Below, in pieces: positions 1 to 9,500 of a stretch of DNA of 21,803 bases. This DNA comes from Zygnema cylindricum (Eukaryota; Streptophyta; Zygnematophyceae; Zygnematales; Zygnemataceae), in the NCBI GenBank assembly GCA_037447655.1, contig JBBHKE010000605.1, positions 1 to 21,803 on the forward strand. The letters run 5' to 3'. A program made the translations under genes and the position numbers. The notes beneath the pieces are model-generated. The model was not told the origin of the DNA and did not search any database. It was given only the letters and a program-made list of their open reading frames with translations. The stretch's first letter is position 1; every line of letters starts with the position of its first letter.

Positions 1-740
1 ATTGTGTTTTTCTCCCTTTTCTTTTTTTTTGTTTTCTAGCTTCGAAAAAATCCATTTGATGGGTGGTTTTTCCCCGAAGTCCTTAATAATCTCCCGCTTT
101 GCTTGCTACATACCGAAAAAGGGCAACTTTTTTTTTGAATGGGTTTAGGATTTCTGAAAATGTAGATCGGGCGGCGTTTTTCGTTTTCTTCTTTCCTATT
201 TTTTTCTTTTAGTTTTTTGCGACATATTCCCATTCGGCAGAAAGTAAATTTTTATATTCATCTGTATCTTTGACCTTTTTTGGGACCATGACTTTTTTTT
301 TGAGACCTTTGACTTTTTTTTGGGACATTCGGCTGATCTCCGGCTATGGCTCAAAGCCCTTTGATGTTTATTTCTCGTCTCCTGCAAAAACTAAAGGCAG
401 GAAATTTGCTTTTAATTTGACAGGAAAGGAATATAACGACACTAATATTCAGTAATTTGTAATTTTGTTGCTTGTAATATTATTGTTGTTTTGTTGAAGT
501 TGTTTGGATGTTATGTTAATTTTAAAGCCTTTTTGATGTATTAACTGTACAGTGTTGCAATATTTTACTTCTTAGATTTTTGTATCTTCATGAAGATGTA
601 ACACTATGCGATGGGAGACATTTTTTTTTTTTTCCCCTTTTTAGTAGAAAAACGGCTTTCTGTTTCTTTGGTAATTATTGTCTTTGCAAACTCTATTATG
701 CCCTCTTATTTTCTTGACATCGTTACCTAATCTTGTGCTT
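1..740. other. Gene-free AT-rich stretch
   Basis: I see no coding region with family resemblance here; the open frames are short and low in complexity. The only structure is a short tandem T-rich repeat at about 262-330, in which TTGACC/TTTGACTTTTTTTTGGGA-like units recur two to three times. Poly-T runs are common. The stretch could be intergenic DNA or decayed transposon sequence. Confidence 0.5.
262..330 (+). repeat. Short T-rich tandem repeat with TTGAC cores
   Basis: Units of the form TTTGACyTTTTTTTGGGACC recur about three times with a period near 25 bases, with small indels (for example a GACC-ATGAC junction and a TTGAGACC variant). It is imperfect and A/T-biased. TTGAC is the core of the plant W-box, but nothing shows that this copy is functional. 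Confidence 0.45.
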
Positions 741-782
741 AACTGCATTTATATCGTGGTTTAAATGAGTACATGAACTGGG

Positions 783-955
783 CCAGATAAATTAAAAAGC
801 ACGATGGTAAACCATCCGAGTACAGAAGGGGTGGCATGGCCAAAACTGAAAAACGACCAGCAGGGGAATAAACAAAAACAGGAACACAAAAACAAAAAGA
901 AAACAAATGAAAATAAAAGCACCCGAACCCAAAATGAAAAGCACGACTCGGAAAC
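783..955 (-). mobile_element. 3'-end fragment of the non-LTR retrotransposon family
   Basis: This segment matches 2158-2335 along most of its length. Both contain, on the plus strand, a GGTAAACCAT core, then GAGT, AGGGGTGGCATG, CCAA, an A-rich stretch with AGCAGGG, and an end containing CCCAAAA followed by GAAAAGCAC. In the larger element this sequence follows the coding part on the minus strand, so this is best read as a 5'-truncated insertion represented only by its 3' tail. No coding sequence remains. The assignment rests on the internal repeat, not on a database match. Confidence 0.65.
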
Positions 956-1035
956 GCTATATGTTGTAAACACATTTAATTTGCTAGAGCATGTTATAAC
1001 ATCTGTAAGATGAAAGTACATCTGGCATTCCCAAT

Positions 1036-1055
1036 TGTTTTATAACAATTGAGCT
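1036..1055. repeat. Small perfect inverted repeat
   Basis: CAATTGTT and AACAATTG form an 8-bp perfect stem around a TTAT loop. It lies in gene-free DNA next to the TTGACTT repeat. There is no U-tract or neighbouring gene that would make it a terminator. Probably incidental. Confidence 0.5.
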
Positions 1056-1077
1056 ATCACTGAGCTATTAACTGTTG

Positions 1078-1180
1078 AGCCACTTCCTTATTGACTTTCT
1101 TGTTGACTTCCTTTTTGACTTTTTTGTTGACTTCCTTGTTGACTTCCTTGTAAAGACTTGACTTTCCTTGGTTCGTAATA
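1078..1180 (+). repeat. 12-bp minisatellite TTGACTTCCTTG
   Basis: About six units of a 12-base repeat, consensus TTGACTTCCTTG, run almost without interruption and end in a diverged copy (GACTTGACTTTCCTTGG). Each unit carries TTGACT, the core of the WRKY W-box, so the array is a dense cluster of such cores. No promoter or gene is recognisable immediately next to it. Confidence 0.75.
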
Positions 1181-1640
1181 CCTGGAGTCTCTGACAAACA
1201 GAAGAAGAACCGATTAGATGTGATTATATGTTTACATCTTTATTTTATTTTTAATTTCACAAACTAAGTACAACGAGTAAGTTAAAGCTGTGAGGCTGTG
1301 GCTACTAACTCTTTTATTGTTGTTAATGCTTTTTATCTTTTTAATGGTGTTAATTAACAACAGGTGTTAAAGGTGAGAGAATCACCGATTAGTTTCTTTT
1401 TGCGGTGGCATAACAGCTGGAAGGTAATACTCACAGGCAAGTCATTGCTATGAAAGAGTGCAATTAGAAACAATCGAGTAGTAAGGTTTATACTTAAGGT
1501 CAAACAATTTAAATTGGTTTTTTGCTCTAGTTGTTACAAGTAAATTAATATGTTGCGCAATGGTTAACCATACATGGTAACCTAACAAATAGTGGACGGC
1601 AAAGACAACACTAAAAAAAAGTTGAAATTGAGAAAAAGAC
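1181..1640. other. Gene-free stretch
   Basis: No convincing coding region or repeat family. The longest open frame, on the minus strand at 1448-1642, has no family resemblance. It contains an imperfect palindrome around GGTTAACCATACATGGTAACC-like sequence near 1562-1582. Confidence 0.4.
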
Positions 1641-1831
1641 AAAACTCAAAAAAATACGAAACTCAAACCGAAGGAGGGAGGAAATCGAGCAAGACGAAAA
1701 AACAATGTGAAAGAAACTAACACATAAAGGGCAAGCCAATCAAAGATACTCAAAAAGGCGACAATCAGAAAAGATACTCAGAGAAACAACGAAATATTGT
1801 ACCCAAGCCAACACTACCCAATAAAAACCTC

Positions 1832-1910
1832 CACGTAGATAAAAATCTAATAAAAGAGCATAGATAAAGATCTACTAAATGAACGTAGGTAAAGATCTAC
1901 TACAAGAGAC
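1832..1910 (+). repeat. Three-copy tandem repeat (about 26 bp)
   Basis: Three consecutive units share (C)ATAGATAAAGATCTACTA-type sequence followed by AAGAG or AATGA: one near 1832 (diverged), one near 1859 and one near 1883. The AGATCT cores make each unit weakly palindromic. The array leads into a segment resembling the 3' part of the retrotransposon. Confidence 0.65.
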
Positions 1911-2030
1911 TCATAAAAGAGATTCCTTTAAGCCCCCCAAGCTCCAAGGAGCAGGCCGAGGGGCTCATCCAAAGCAACTCCTAACCAGTCAAATGTCTCG
2001 AACGCTATTGGTATTTTTTACCAATACCAA
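1911..2030 (-). mobile_element. Probable decayed retrotransposon fragment
   Basis: The phrase TAAGCCCCCCAAGCTCCAAG followed by GAGCA near 1930 resembles TAAGCCCCCAAGCCCAAGGA followed by AGCA at 2396-2420, inside the 3' part of the retrotransposon. The match is short and diverged, so this is a tentative third relic of the family. Two small hairpins follow at about 2007-2060 (ATTGGTA/TACCAAT and TAATGA/TCATTA). Confidence 0.4.
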
Positions 2031-2157
2031 AGTAATGATTGAAGTCATTATCCCATTTCTTTTAATCCGATGGACATTGCTTCTTTTATCGCACGTCTTT
2101 CTCTTGCATTTTTTTTTGTCTTCTTGCCCTACGAGGATTATTTTAACATCCAAATTG

Positions 2158-5100
2158 AATTGAAAAGCGCGATGGTAAACCATCTTGAGTCCAAAGGCAC
2201 AAAAGGGGTGGCATGACCAAGAACGAAAAACAAAAAGCAGGGCAAAAATAGAAACCAAAAAAGCAACGTGAACACGTAAAAATGGTGTAGAAAACAAAGG
2301 CACTCAAACCCAAAAAGAAAAGCACAACAACGCACTAAAACCAACACTACAACCCCGATCTCAACAACATTAAAATCTACGAAAGGCAACCTCGTAAGCC
2401 CCCAAGCCCAAGGAAGCACGTTGAGGAAGTTTTGGAACGCATCGACGATCCATACCCGCACAAGACAACCAAAGGAGGATAGAAGCTTGCACTCGTTGTA
2501 AAGCCACATATAATAGTTGACAATAAAAAGAATTAAGGACTGAAGTAGGAGGGTTCCCAAGTCCTTGTCGCTCTAATGAGCGCCGACCACAAGTACGGAG
2601 AAACTCGTTCGACCCAACACCCAACCAACCAAAGATCTCGACTGCCATCGGAATAAAATCATCCATAGGGTCATAGGGTCATGTCGCTCCTCCGTCTTTG
2701 CGGCATCAAGTGCGACCACTCCAACATGTCGAGCGGCTTGACCAACGACTTTAGCCAAAGTAGGATTCGCCAAAAAAAATGTCACCAAAGATGCGACTTG
2801 CACCATCGAGCAAAACAAGATCGATCCGGCGCGGAGGAATACCTACGCACGGAGAATCCCTCGCCAGAGGCGACAGTCGCAATGGCGTCGCGAATAGTGT
2901 TGTGAGCTTGGATCAATTCCCCCATATGGGAGCAACGAAGCAAATGGACGCCATCGCGCTCAAGAACACGACCACACGAGCAAACTAGAGAGCCAAGTGA
3001 AGTAGGATGAGGGAGGCAAAAGCAAGATCAGAGGGCGGTGGTGAATTGAGCAGGCAAAATTGCAGAGTGGATAGAATAAGTGTAGCGGAAAGCCAAGCCC
3101 CATAACCAGATCCACCACAAGAGAGAAAACAGGCACCCTAAGAATCAGAGGGAAGCGCCTCTAGAAGCTCGGTTTTAATGGTTACAACAACCCGATCACA
3201 AATTGACTCTTCGACACAGGCAACGGAGTTCGTAACAAGGGTGCAAAGAACTTGCAAATCCACTAAAGCAGGAGGAGAAAGAGAACGTGACGCGTCCAAT
3301 AAGAACCGGTGGAAGGCGAACACACCGTCCGAAACCCGAGGGACCGCGGTGGCAAAAACGGGGGTGTCCCTGACCAAGAAGCGAGAAACTTGAGTGGAGG
3401 CAAGAAGGCACCAACTTCCCAAATAGGCAGTGGGGGCAACATGGACAATTGATAATCGAAGGGTTGCTTGAATGCGGGCAGCAGGCCCAAACTCGCGATC
3501 AAATGCCCCACGACCTAACAGCGTGTGAAGGATGTCCATGAGGGGATAATCAAAGGTGGAAAGTGAGGAGACAAACGTTGGGGTGGGAGGGGAAGTTCGA
3601 GGAAGGTAAGATGGGCTATGGGGGAAACACCTAGTCAACAAAGCAAAAGCCACTTGGGAATTGGGAAGGTGAGGAAGGTCCTCCACCTGGGACAAACCTA
3701 TCTATAGAGCAACATAAAGAAATTGGGTCACAAAAGTATCCGAACCAAGTGGGCAACCCAACATACGAATGCCATCGTATAGCTTGAAAACCAAGGGGGG
3801 GGGTAAAGGAAAAAGGAATATCTTGAGGGGACCAAATAACACACTTCGAGGGTTGGACAGAAGGTTGAGTTCGGCCAAACGACCCCTGAAGAAATTATAT
3901 TTCCGCTCGACTTTGTCCATAGGGCCAATAATATACGCATAATCTACAATCTAAGGGAAAAGGCAAGAAGGGAAAGCGACAGCGGAAGCACGAAGAGCCC
4001 GATATTGGGGAAGGGTAAACAAAGGTCCTACAAGAGGGTCGCCTTGACGGGTGCCCATTGAAGGGGAGAGAGGGACCAAATCACCATCAGTAGAGAAGGA
4101 AAGGTTGCTAGTCAAAGAATAACAAGCTCTCACAAAGGAGAAATAATTGGACAATCGGAGAAGGGGCAGCCATAAGCTCTCGAACAATGATATCCCGACA
4201 CCATATTGAAGGCGTTGGAAACGTAAACTTGAAGACTAGCCAATCCGGATATACATCCGGCAAAGCTCGAATCCCATGGACCACGGCCTCACAACCTCCC
4301 CGAGTGGCGACTCTAAACTGATGAGGAGGAAAATAATCATAAAATGCTTGTTGGAGTTGGATACATATGGCACTTGCCACCAATCGGAATAAGACCTCAC
4401 CCACAGTTTTAGGGAAAATTTCCCCATTAGGTTTAGTTACATCCACAAGGCGCGACTCTGTGAGAAGATCACAGATCCGAGGGGGGGTGGAGCAATAAGA
4501 AAAAATTCTCGAAAGAACACATCAAAACCCCGGGCACCCGACTTTGGGGTCAAAACATTGTGAAATAACTCATTCACTCTACCCGATGGACCTCCCGTTG
4601 AAAGGCGAGGAGAAGAGGTAAGGGCCTTAATGAAAGTCTCTCGATCTAGAATAAAACCCTCAAAAGGCTCAAAGGCGAGGATTGAAGGGGATAAAGGGGA
4701 GAAGGACCTCGATGGTAGAAGAAGACAGGGGAGCATGGATGAACTGTTGGAGAGCCCGGACCGCTCGAGAAAGCTCACCAACTCGGCCCAAATGAACAGC
4801 TCGACGATAAGTGGACGGGACATAGGACGGTCTAGATGGACCACCCGGTGTGAAAAATGCACTGGCCACACAATCCTCATGCTCGGCGTCGAGGGCCTTC
4901 CAGTCACCACGAAGGAATCGGCGACAACACGCCATAATTTTTCTAGCCCCACTACCACCTCCACGACCTGGTAGGACTAAGACCCAAAGAGAGAACATGG
5001 GAATAAGGTGCCAAAGAGCGATGTCCGTCGGATTGGAAAATATGTGGGACAAGGGGAGGTGTAGGGTATCCTGTACTAATGTCCGCACGACTATAGGAAT

Positions 5101-5405
5101 ACAGGTGTACAACCGCGGACGAGGGGATGCCAAATTATATACACCCCCAAGACATGTAAGTTGCTGACAAAATCTCAGTTTTGGGCCAGACAGAAGTGTG
5201 GTCAAAGACGGTTGAGGAAAGATACTAAAGGAAAGACCACCGAAGGCCACACAATGCTGACAAATCCGTGTATGGCGGGCGCAACCGGCACCGGCCGGAA
5301 AATGGTTATGAAACTCAAGGCATTTCAAACGTATAGAGGTTAGTTTGTGAGGTTTGGGTGGAGGTGGTGGAGGGAGAAAGGGAGAAGAAGTGCTTCCGGA
5401 CATGG
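2158..5405 (-). pseudogene. Decayed non-LTR retrotransposon with reverse-transcriptase-like gene
   Basis: Read on the minus strand, a chain of frames in shifting register spells one reverse-transcriptase polyprotein, broken by frameshifts and stops. In order: a Cys/His cluster (HNHFPAGAG...HTRICQHC) near 5290-5340; RKIMACCRRFLRGDWKAL near 4930; RRAVHLGRVGELSRAVRAL near 4780; GGPSGRVNELFHNVL near 4570; GEVLFRLVASAICIQLQQAF and RGGCEAVVHGIRALP at 4250-4410; GTRQGDPLVGPLF near 4040; VDYAYIIGP near 3920-3950; MLGCPLGSDTF near 3750; QVAFALLTRCF near 3650; MAVEIFGWLG...FLRTCGR near 2590-2650. The order matches non-LTR reverse transcriptases of the type carrying RPIAVGE, GVRQGDPLGP and YADD blocks. 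The expected YADD box reads VDYA, so a catalytic aspartate is lost. About 2158-2345 is the untranslated tail also found at 783-955. Inactive. Confidence 0.8.
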
Positions 5406-5414
5406 TGAATAAGT

Positions 5415-5485
5415 CAAAGGAGAGCTATGGTAAACCATTTGAGTCCATGAGAAGAAAAAGGGGTGGCAATGCCAAAAAAAGGAAA
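5415..5485 (-). mobile_element. Additional 3'-tail motif of the retrotransposon
   Basis: The plus-strand phrase TATGGTAAACCATTTGAGTC, followed by GGGGTGGCAATGCC, repeats the tail motif found near 803 and 2171. Here it sits just upstream, in transcript sense, of the reverse-transcriptase pseudogene. It is either the tail of a second head-to-tail copy truncated further upstream or a terminal repeat of the element itself. Confidence 0.55.
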
Positions 5486-5487
5486 AC

Positions 5488-5678
5488 TACACCGCTCGTC
5501 GCATTAGTGTTAATAACACTAATTCGATTACTACTTTTTTCGCCCAAAATCACATAATAGAGTTAACAATGTTATGTAAAGGCGTGTGCTACAATCTACC
5601 ACGCCTCCTTTCACAAATTAATTTTAATTTCGCATTGACACTAATAAATCTTTATTACTAATAACGATGAGCGGTGTA
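5488..5678. mobile_element. MITE-like element, 191 bp, TACACCGC ends
   Basis: The left end reads TACACCGCTCGTCGCATTAG and the reverse complement of the right end reads TACACCGCTCATCGTTATTA: inverted termini with a few differences. The outer TA on each side could be a TA target duplication, as with Tc1/mariner-like MITEs. Inside are a perfect palindrome (ATTAGTGTT-AAT-AACACTAAT) and a second hairpin (AAGGCGTG ... CACGCCT). No coding capacity. The same terminus is shared with elements at 9297 and 11617. Confidence 0.75.
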
Positions 5679-6110
5679 CTTGTGGAGGGAAGCAACCAAG
5701 TAAGAGAAGTAAGGCTAAAGAAACAAACACATTGAAAAATGGAATATAAATCAAAGACACCCAAAGAAGCAAAAACCATTTAAAGGAAGATACAACAATA
5801 CAGCTTTAGAAATTCTTTTGACCATTATTCAATGGACAAGCAATGACATGTAGACTTTGCCGAAGCTTTGGGGTTTGTTTATTTTGGTAGAGAGTAATTC
5901 GCATTTGCTAAAAATTGAAAGTAATTACTTGAATAAATATCTTGATTTATATGCAATTTCACACAATATGGCTTAGCATTTGATGGAAGTGATTGAAAAA
6001 CTACATATGAGGAAGTAAGAAAAAATCAAAAAGAAATGGGTGCGATCGTTCAGCTTGTGACACTGATATCGTTTTTTGCTCCTGTTGTTTTTTTTTTGGG
6101 GACATTGTTT
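5679..6110. other. Gene-free stretch
   Basis: AT-rich DNA with no recognised gene, RNA or repeat family. Poly-T and poly-A runs increase towards the telomere-like stretch that follows. Confidence 0.4.
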
Positions 6111-6117
6111 TGGCAAA

Positions 6118-6175
6118 CTCTAAAACCCTAAAAAACCCTAAAAGCCTTAAAAAACCTAAAAGCCCTAAAAAAGCC
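6118..6175 (+). repeat. Degenerate telomere-like CCCTAAA array
   Basis: ACCCTAAA, ACCCTAAAA, GCCTTAAAA, ACCTAAAAG and CCCTAAAAAA follow one another with spacings of 8-11 bases. This resembles the plant telomere repeat CCCTAAA with slippage in the A-run. Plant telo-boxes (AAACCCTAA) also occur in promoters, but this stretch lies downstream of the minus-strand gene, so a promoter role is not obvious. AAACCCTAACC recurs at 6360-6370. Confidence 0.6.
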
Positions 6176-6536
6176 TCGTTGACTATTGGAACTTTGCAAA
6201 ATTCGAACTATTTAAGGCAATTTATATCCCCCAATTTCAAACAAAAAAAAAAAAAGGTGAAGAAGAACAAGAGAAAAAACAACTCCATCGAAAAACCATC
6301 AAATGGTGACGATCTTAAACTTTCCAAAAAATCCTAAACTCCACAATTAAGGGAGTTTTAAACCCTAACCATTAAACCCCAGAAAGAAAAAAAAAGAAAG
6401 AAGAAAAAGAAAAATAAAAAAAGCCAAAACTTGTCTATGTCACTAGGATAAAATTTGCTCGGCTTGTCATCTACGCGGAAAAACGTTGGGAACAACGGAA
6501 AAAAACAAGAACATCTCCTCAAACTATTGATCACCT
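6176..6536 (-). other. Downstream region / presumptive 3' UTR of IDI
   Basis: This follows the IDI stop codon in transcript sense. It is purine-rich on the plus strand, with several A-rich runs (6375-6425) that appear as poly-T in the transcript. I find no clear AATAAA signal on the minus strand close to the stop, so the 3' end is not defined. No other gene is supported. Confidence 0.4.
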
Positions 6537-9500
6537 TCACAACCTATGAATGGTTTCCATGTCGACCGCTTCTTTAAGAGTCCCTTTTTCCATTTGGTCC
6601 CACCAATCAAAGAGAAATTTGTCGACAACCAATCGAAACCAAGGAGAAAGTTTCACATTGTCTTCATTCGCATCCGCTTTTCTAACGAGTTCTCGAAGCT
6701 CCTCTCGATTTACGAACCTCACATCCTCCACTTCTTCAGGATTTGGTACCAGTTGAACGTCCCGTTTGAGAAAGAGAAGATAATCGACTAAAAGAAGAGA
6801 GGATTTACACACCCACATTCACGAACCAATCAGGAAAGAGACTATAATCGACTAAAAGAAAAGAGGATTTACACACCCACATTCACGAACCAATCAGGAA
6901 AAAGATTATAATCGACAAAAAGTAGAGAGGATTTACACACCCACATTCACGAACCAATAAGGAAAGAGATTATAATCGACTAAAAGAAGAGAGAAGAGAA
7001 AATTCTACACACCTATATTCATGAACCAATCAGGAAAGAGAAGATAATTGACTAAAAGTAGGGAGGGATTACACACCCACATGAATAAACCAATCAGGAA
7101 AGAGATTATAATCGACTAAAAGTCGAGAGGATTTACACACCCACATGTACCAACCAATCCGGAAAAAGATTACAATGGACTAAAAGAAGAGAAAATTTAC
7201 ATTCCCACATTACGAACCAATCAGGAAAGAGATTATAATCGACTAAAAGTGGAGAGGATTTACACACCCACGTTTATGAACCAGTCAAGAAAATATAATG
7301 AAGTGACTCGTTAACAAATTAGCTGTACAACAGTAGTATTTAACTGAAAAATACATACCAAAAACATGTACTAGTATGTTACTGGAAAAAAACATACGAG
7401 TATTCATTATATGAGCAGTGCTGTATTGCTATTAGAGTCCACGTTTTTTAACGTCTAAAAAACTCTTTTTTTCTTAAAAAAGACCAGTTGAATAAAAATA
7501 AGACTTTCACAGTCCCATATGCTGATGATAAAATCAACCAATTGTGCACAGAAAAGAACGAGTTCAAAAGACAAAAAAAACATTAAATCCAAGACAGGGC
7601 GTAGTGTCTCCATGATTATTGTGCTAAAAAATAATAATAACAAAAAAAAGGATCCAACAAAATAAGTTCAGACACAATTTTTTAAAAAGTAACAACAATG
7701 CAATCACTAAACCGGGACAAAATCCAATATGTAATCATTCTTTCGGAAACTGAAAAAAAAAATAAAAAAATTATACAATAAAAAAAAACCACTCATGAGC
7801 AAAAATCAGTGGTGATGCAAAATCTAATAAGAATACTAATAAATAATAAGAAGATAGTAATAATAACAACAATGATAATAAAAAGATAAACAGGACGGAC
7901 CTTCATGTTCTCCCCATTTCCCATTTGAAGGAGCCTTATAGTGAATTCTTCCCAGACATGTGAAATCATTCACGGGGGCGTCTTCTGCAACAATACCGAG
8001 CTCATCGAAAAGTTTCCTTTGGCCGGCATTTTTTACACCTGTTGTTATTCACACAACCACAAAACAAATAAGACTTCCTGTAAGTTAGAAAGATGCTCCA
8101 CAAACACTATCAAGCTGTCATATAGTCTGACACCCACTTAACTATACACATATAACTCCAAGAGAAAAACACATTCTCTCACTTACCAACTCCCAAGCCT
8201 TGCAAAAAATAATTGCATCACAAGATTTTCTTTTTCAATTATGCTAGCAATAGTTACTTTTCCAAGTAAAAACTAAAAACGGAAAAGAAGGGAATGGATG
8301 AAAGAGAATTCACCTACCTAACTGATTTTCCAAAATCATTTCTGATTCCCGAAATAGAGGGTGACTGCAACAGGTATTTGTCCAGACCTGTGGAAAGGTC
8401 ACTTTTGTGGCTGATCTTTTCTGCCAAAAGGCAAAAAATAGACAGACCCATAAAACCAGTTTACATTTAAAATTAATCTCAGTGTTAAAAAGCTCATGGT
8501 AAAATATTGCCAGTTCTTCACATTCATTTGGACAACGTAAATAATTAAATAATCAACCGTATAAGTCCAGTTCACATTCCTGGTTCATAAGCTTCACATA
8601 GTGTGGAACTACAGAAGGTTAGAATGTTCTTGACTAATTTCGACTTAATGAAGGCTAACTCTTACAGCACTCAACTCTCACATGTACAGAGCAAACAAAT
8701 CTAACATTGTATCATGAATAGAGTTGACCGTTATAATTGCAGTCATGTAAAATGCTAATCTTGAATTCTAAAGTTCTCAAACTCCCTAACATGGAAAATC
8801 GTGTGAAAACTTTTCCCTCACCGAGTAACATGGGGCCAATTAATGCTCACATTAAAAAAAACTAACATTAAGGCTTTCATGTAATAGGAAACATAATATT
8901 ACGTGGATGTCAAGGCCTTAAGCTGAATAAGGAGCATGACAGTCGGTATACACATTAGACCCTCACCAATCCAGAGCAGAGATGGAGAAAAAATACTTTA
9001 TACCACCTCATGCAAGAAAAAAACATTAAAATGAAATTTTTTAGTCAGTGCATTTTTTTTTGCTAGTTACGAAATTATTCCTTCAATAGGCCTAAGAAAA
9101 ATAGTAAAACAGTACGATCAGACTGATTACAACCAGCAGCATTGTTTGAGAAGATAATTGGGAATAGCAATGGATAAATGGAATACACAGATAAATAACA
9201 TCTTCATTTAGATTGTTGAATGAAAAAGTACTTGATGGTATTAGTGAACTTAGATTTCCACAGCAACTTCAAACTTCTATTTTATTATGAGCAGGATACA
9301 CCGCCAATTGTTATTAGCGTGTAAGTTTTTTTAGCGTATAAAAATAATTACCGTGGTGTACGCTATTTAAGAATTTGAAAATTTTGGAAAAAATCATACA
9401 TTCTAATTGTTTGATTATGGTAATTTGGATCTTTGAAAAAAAAAATGTCGGTCGCAAACATGCTTACACTAATATAGGTCTCCGTACACAATCTGACAAA

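Noticed and set aside
1879-2163. 94-residue plus-strand frame
   Set aside because: It crosses a tandem repeat, two hairpins and retrotransposon-like sequence, with no family resemblance.
6110-6337. 75-residue Lys/Asn-rich plus-strand frame
   Set aside because: It translates the telomere-like array and A-rich DNA; composition alone explains the open frame.
6770-7300. CRISPR-like regular repeat array
   Set aside because: The repeats are directly adjacent copies of one 64-bp unit with no unique spacers, and they derive from a eukaryotic intron/exon junction.
7941-8141. Plus-strand open frame
   Set aside because: It is antisense to IDI exon 5, whose minus-strand translation is clearly conserved.
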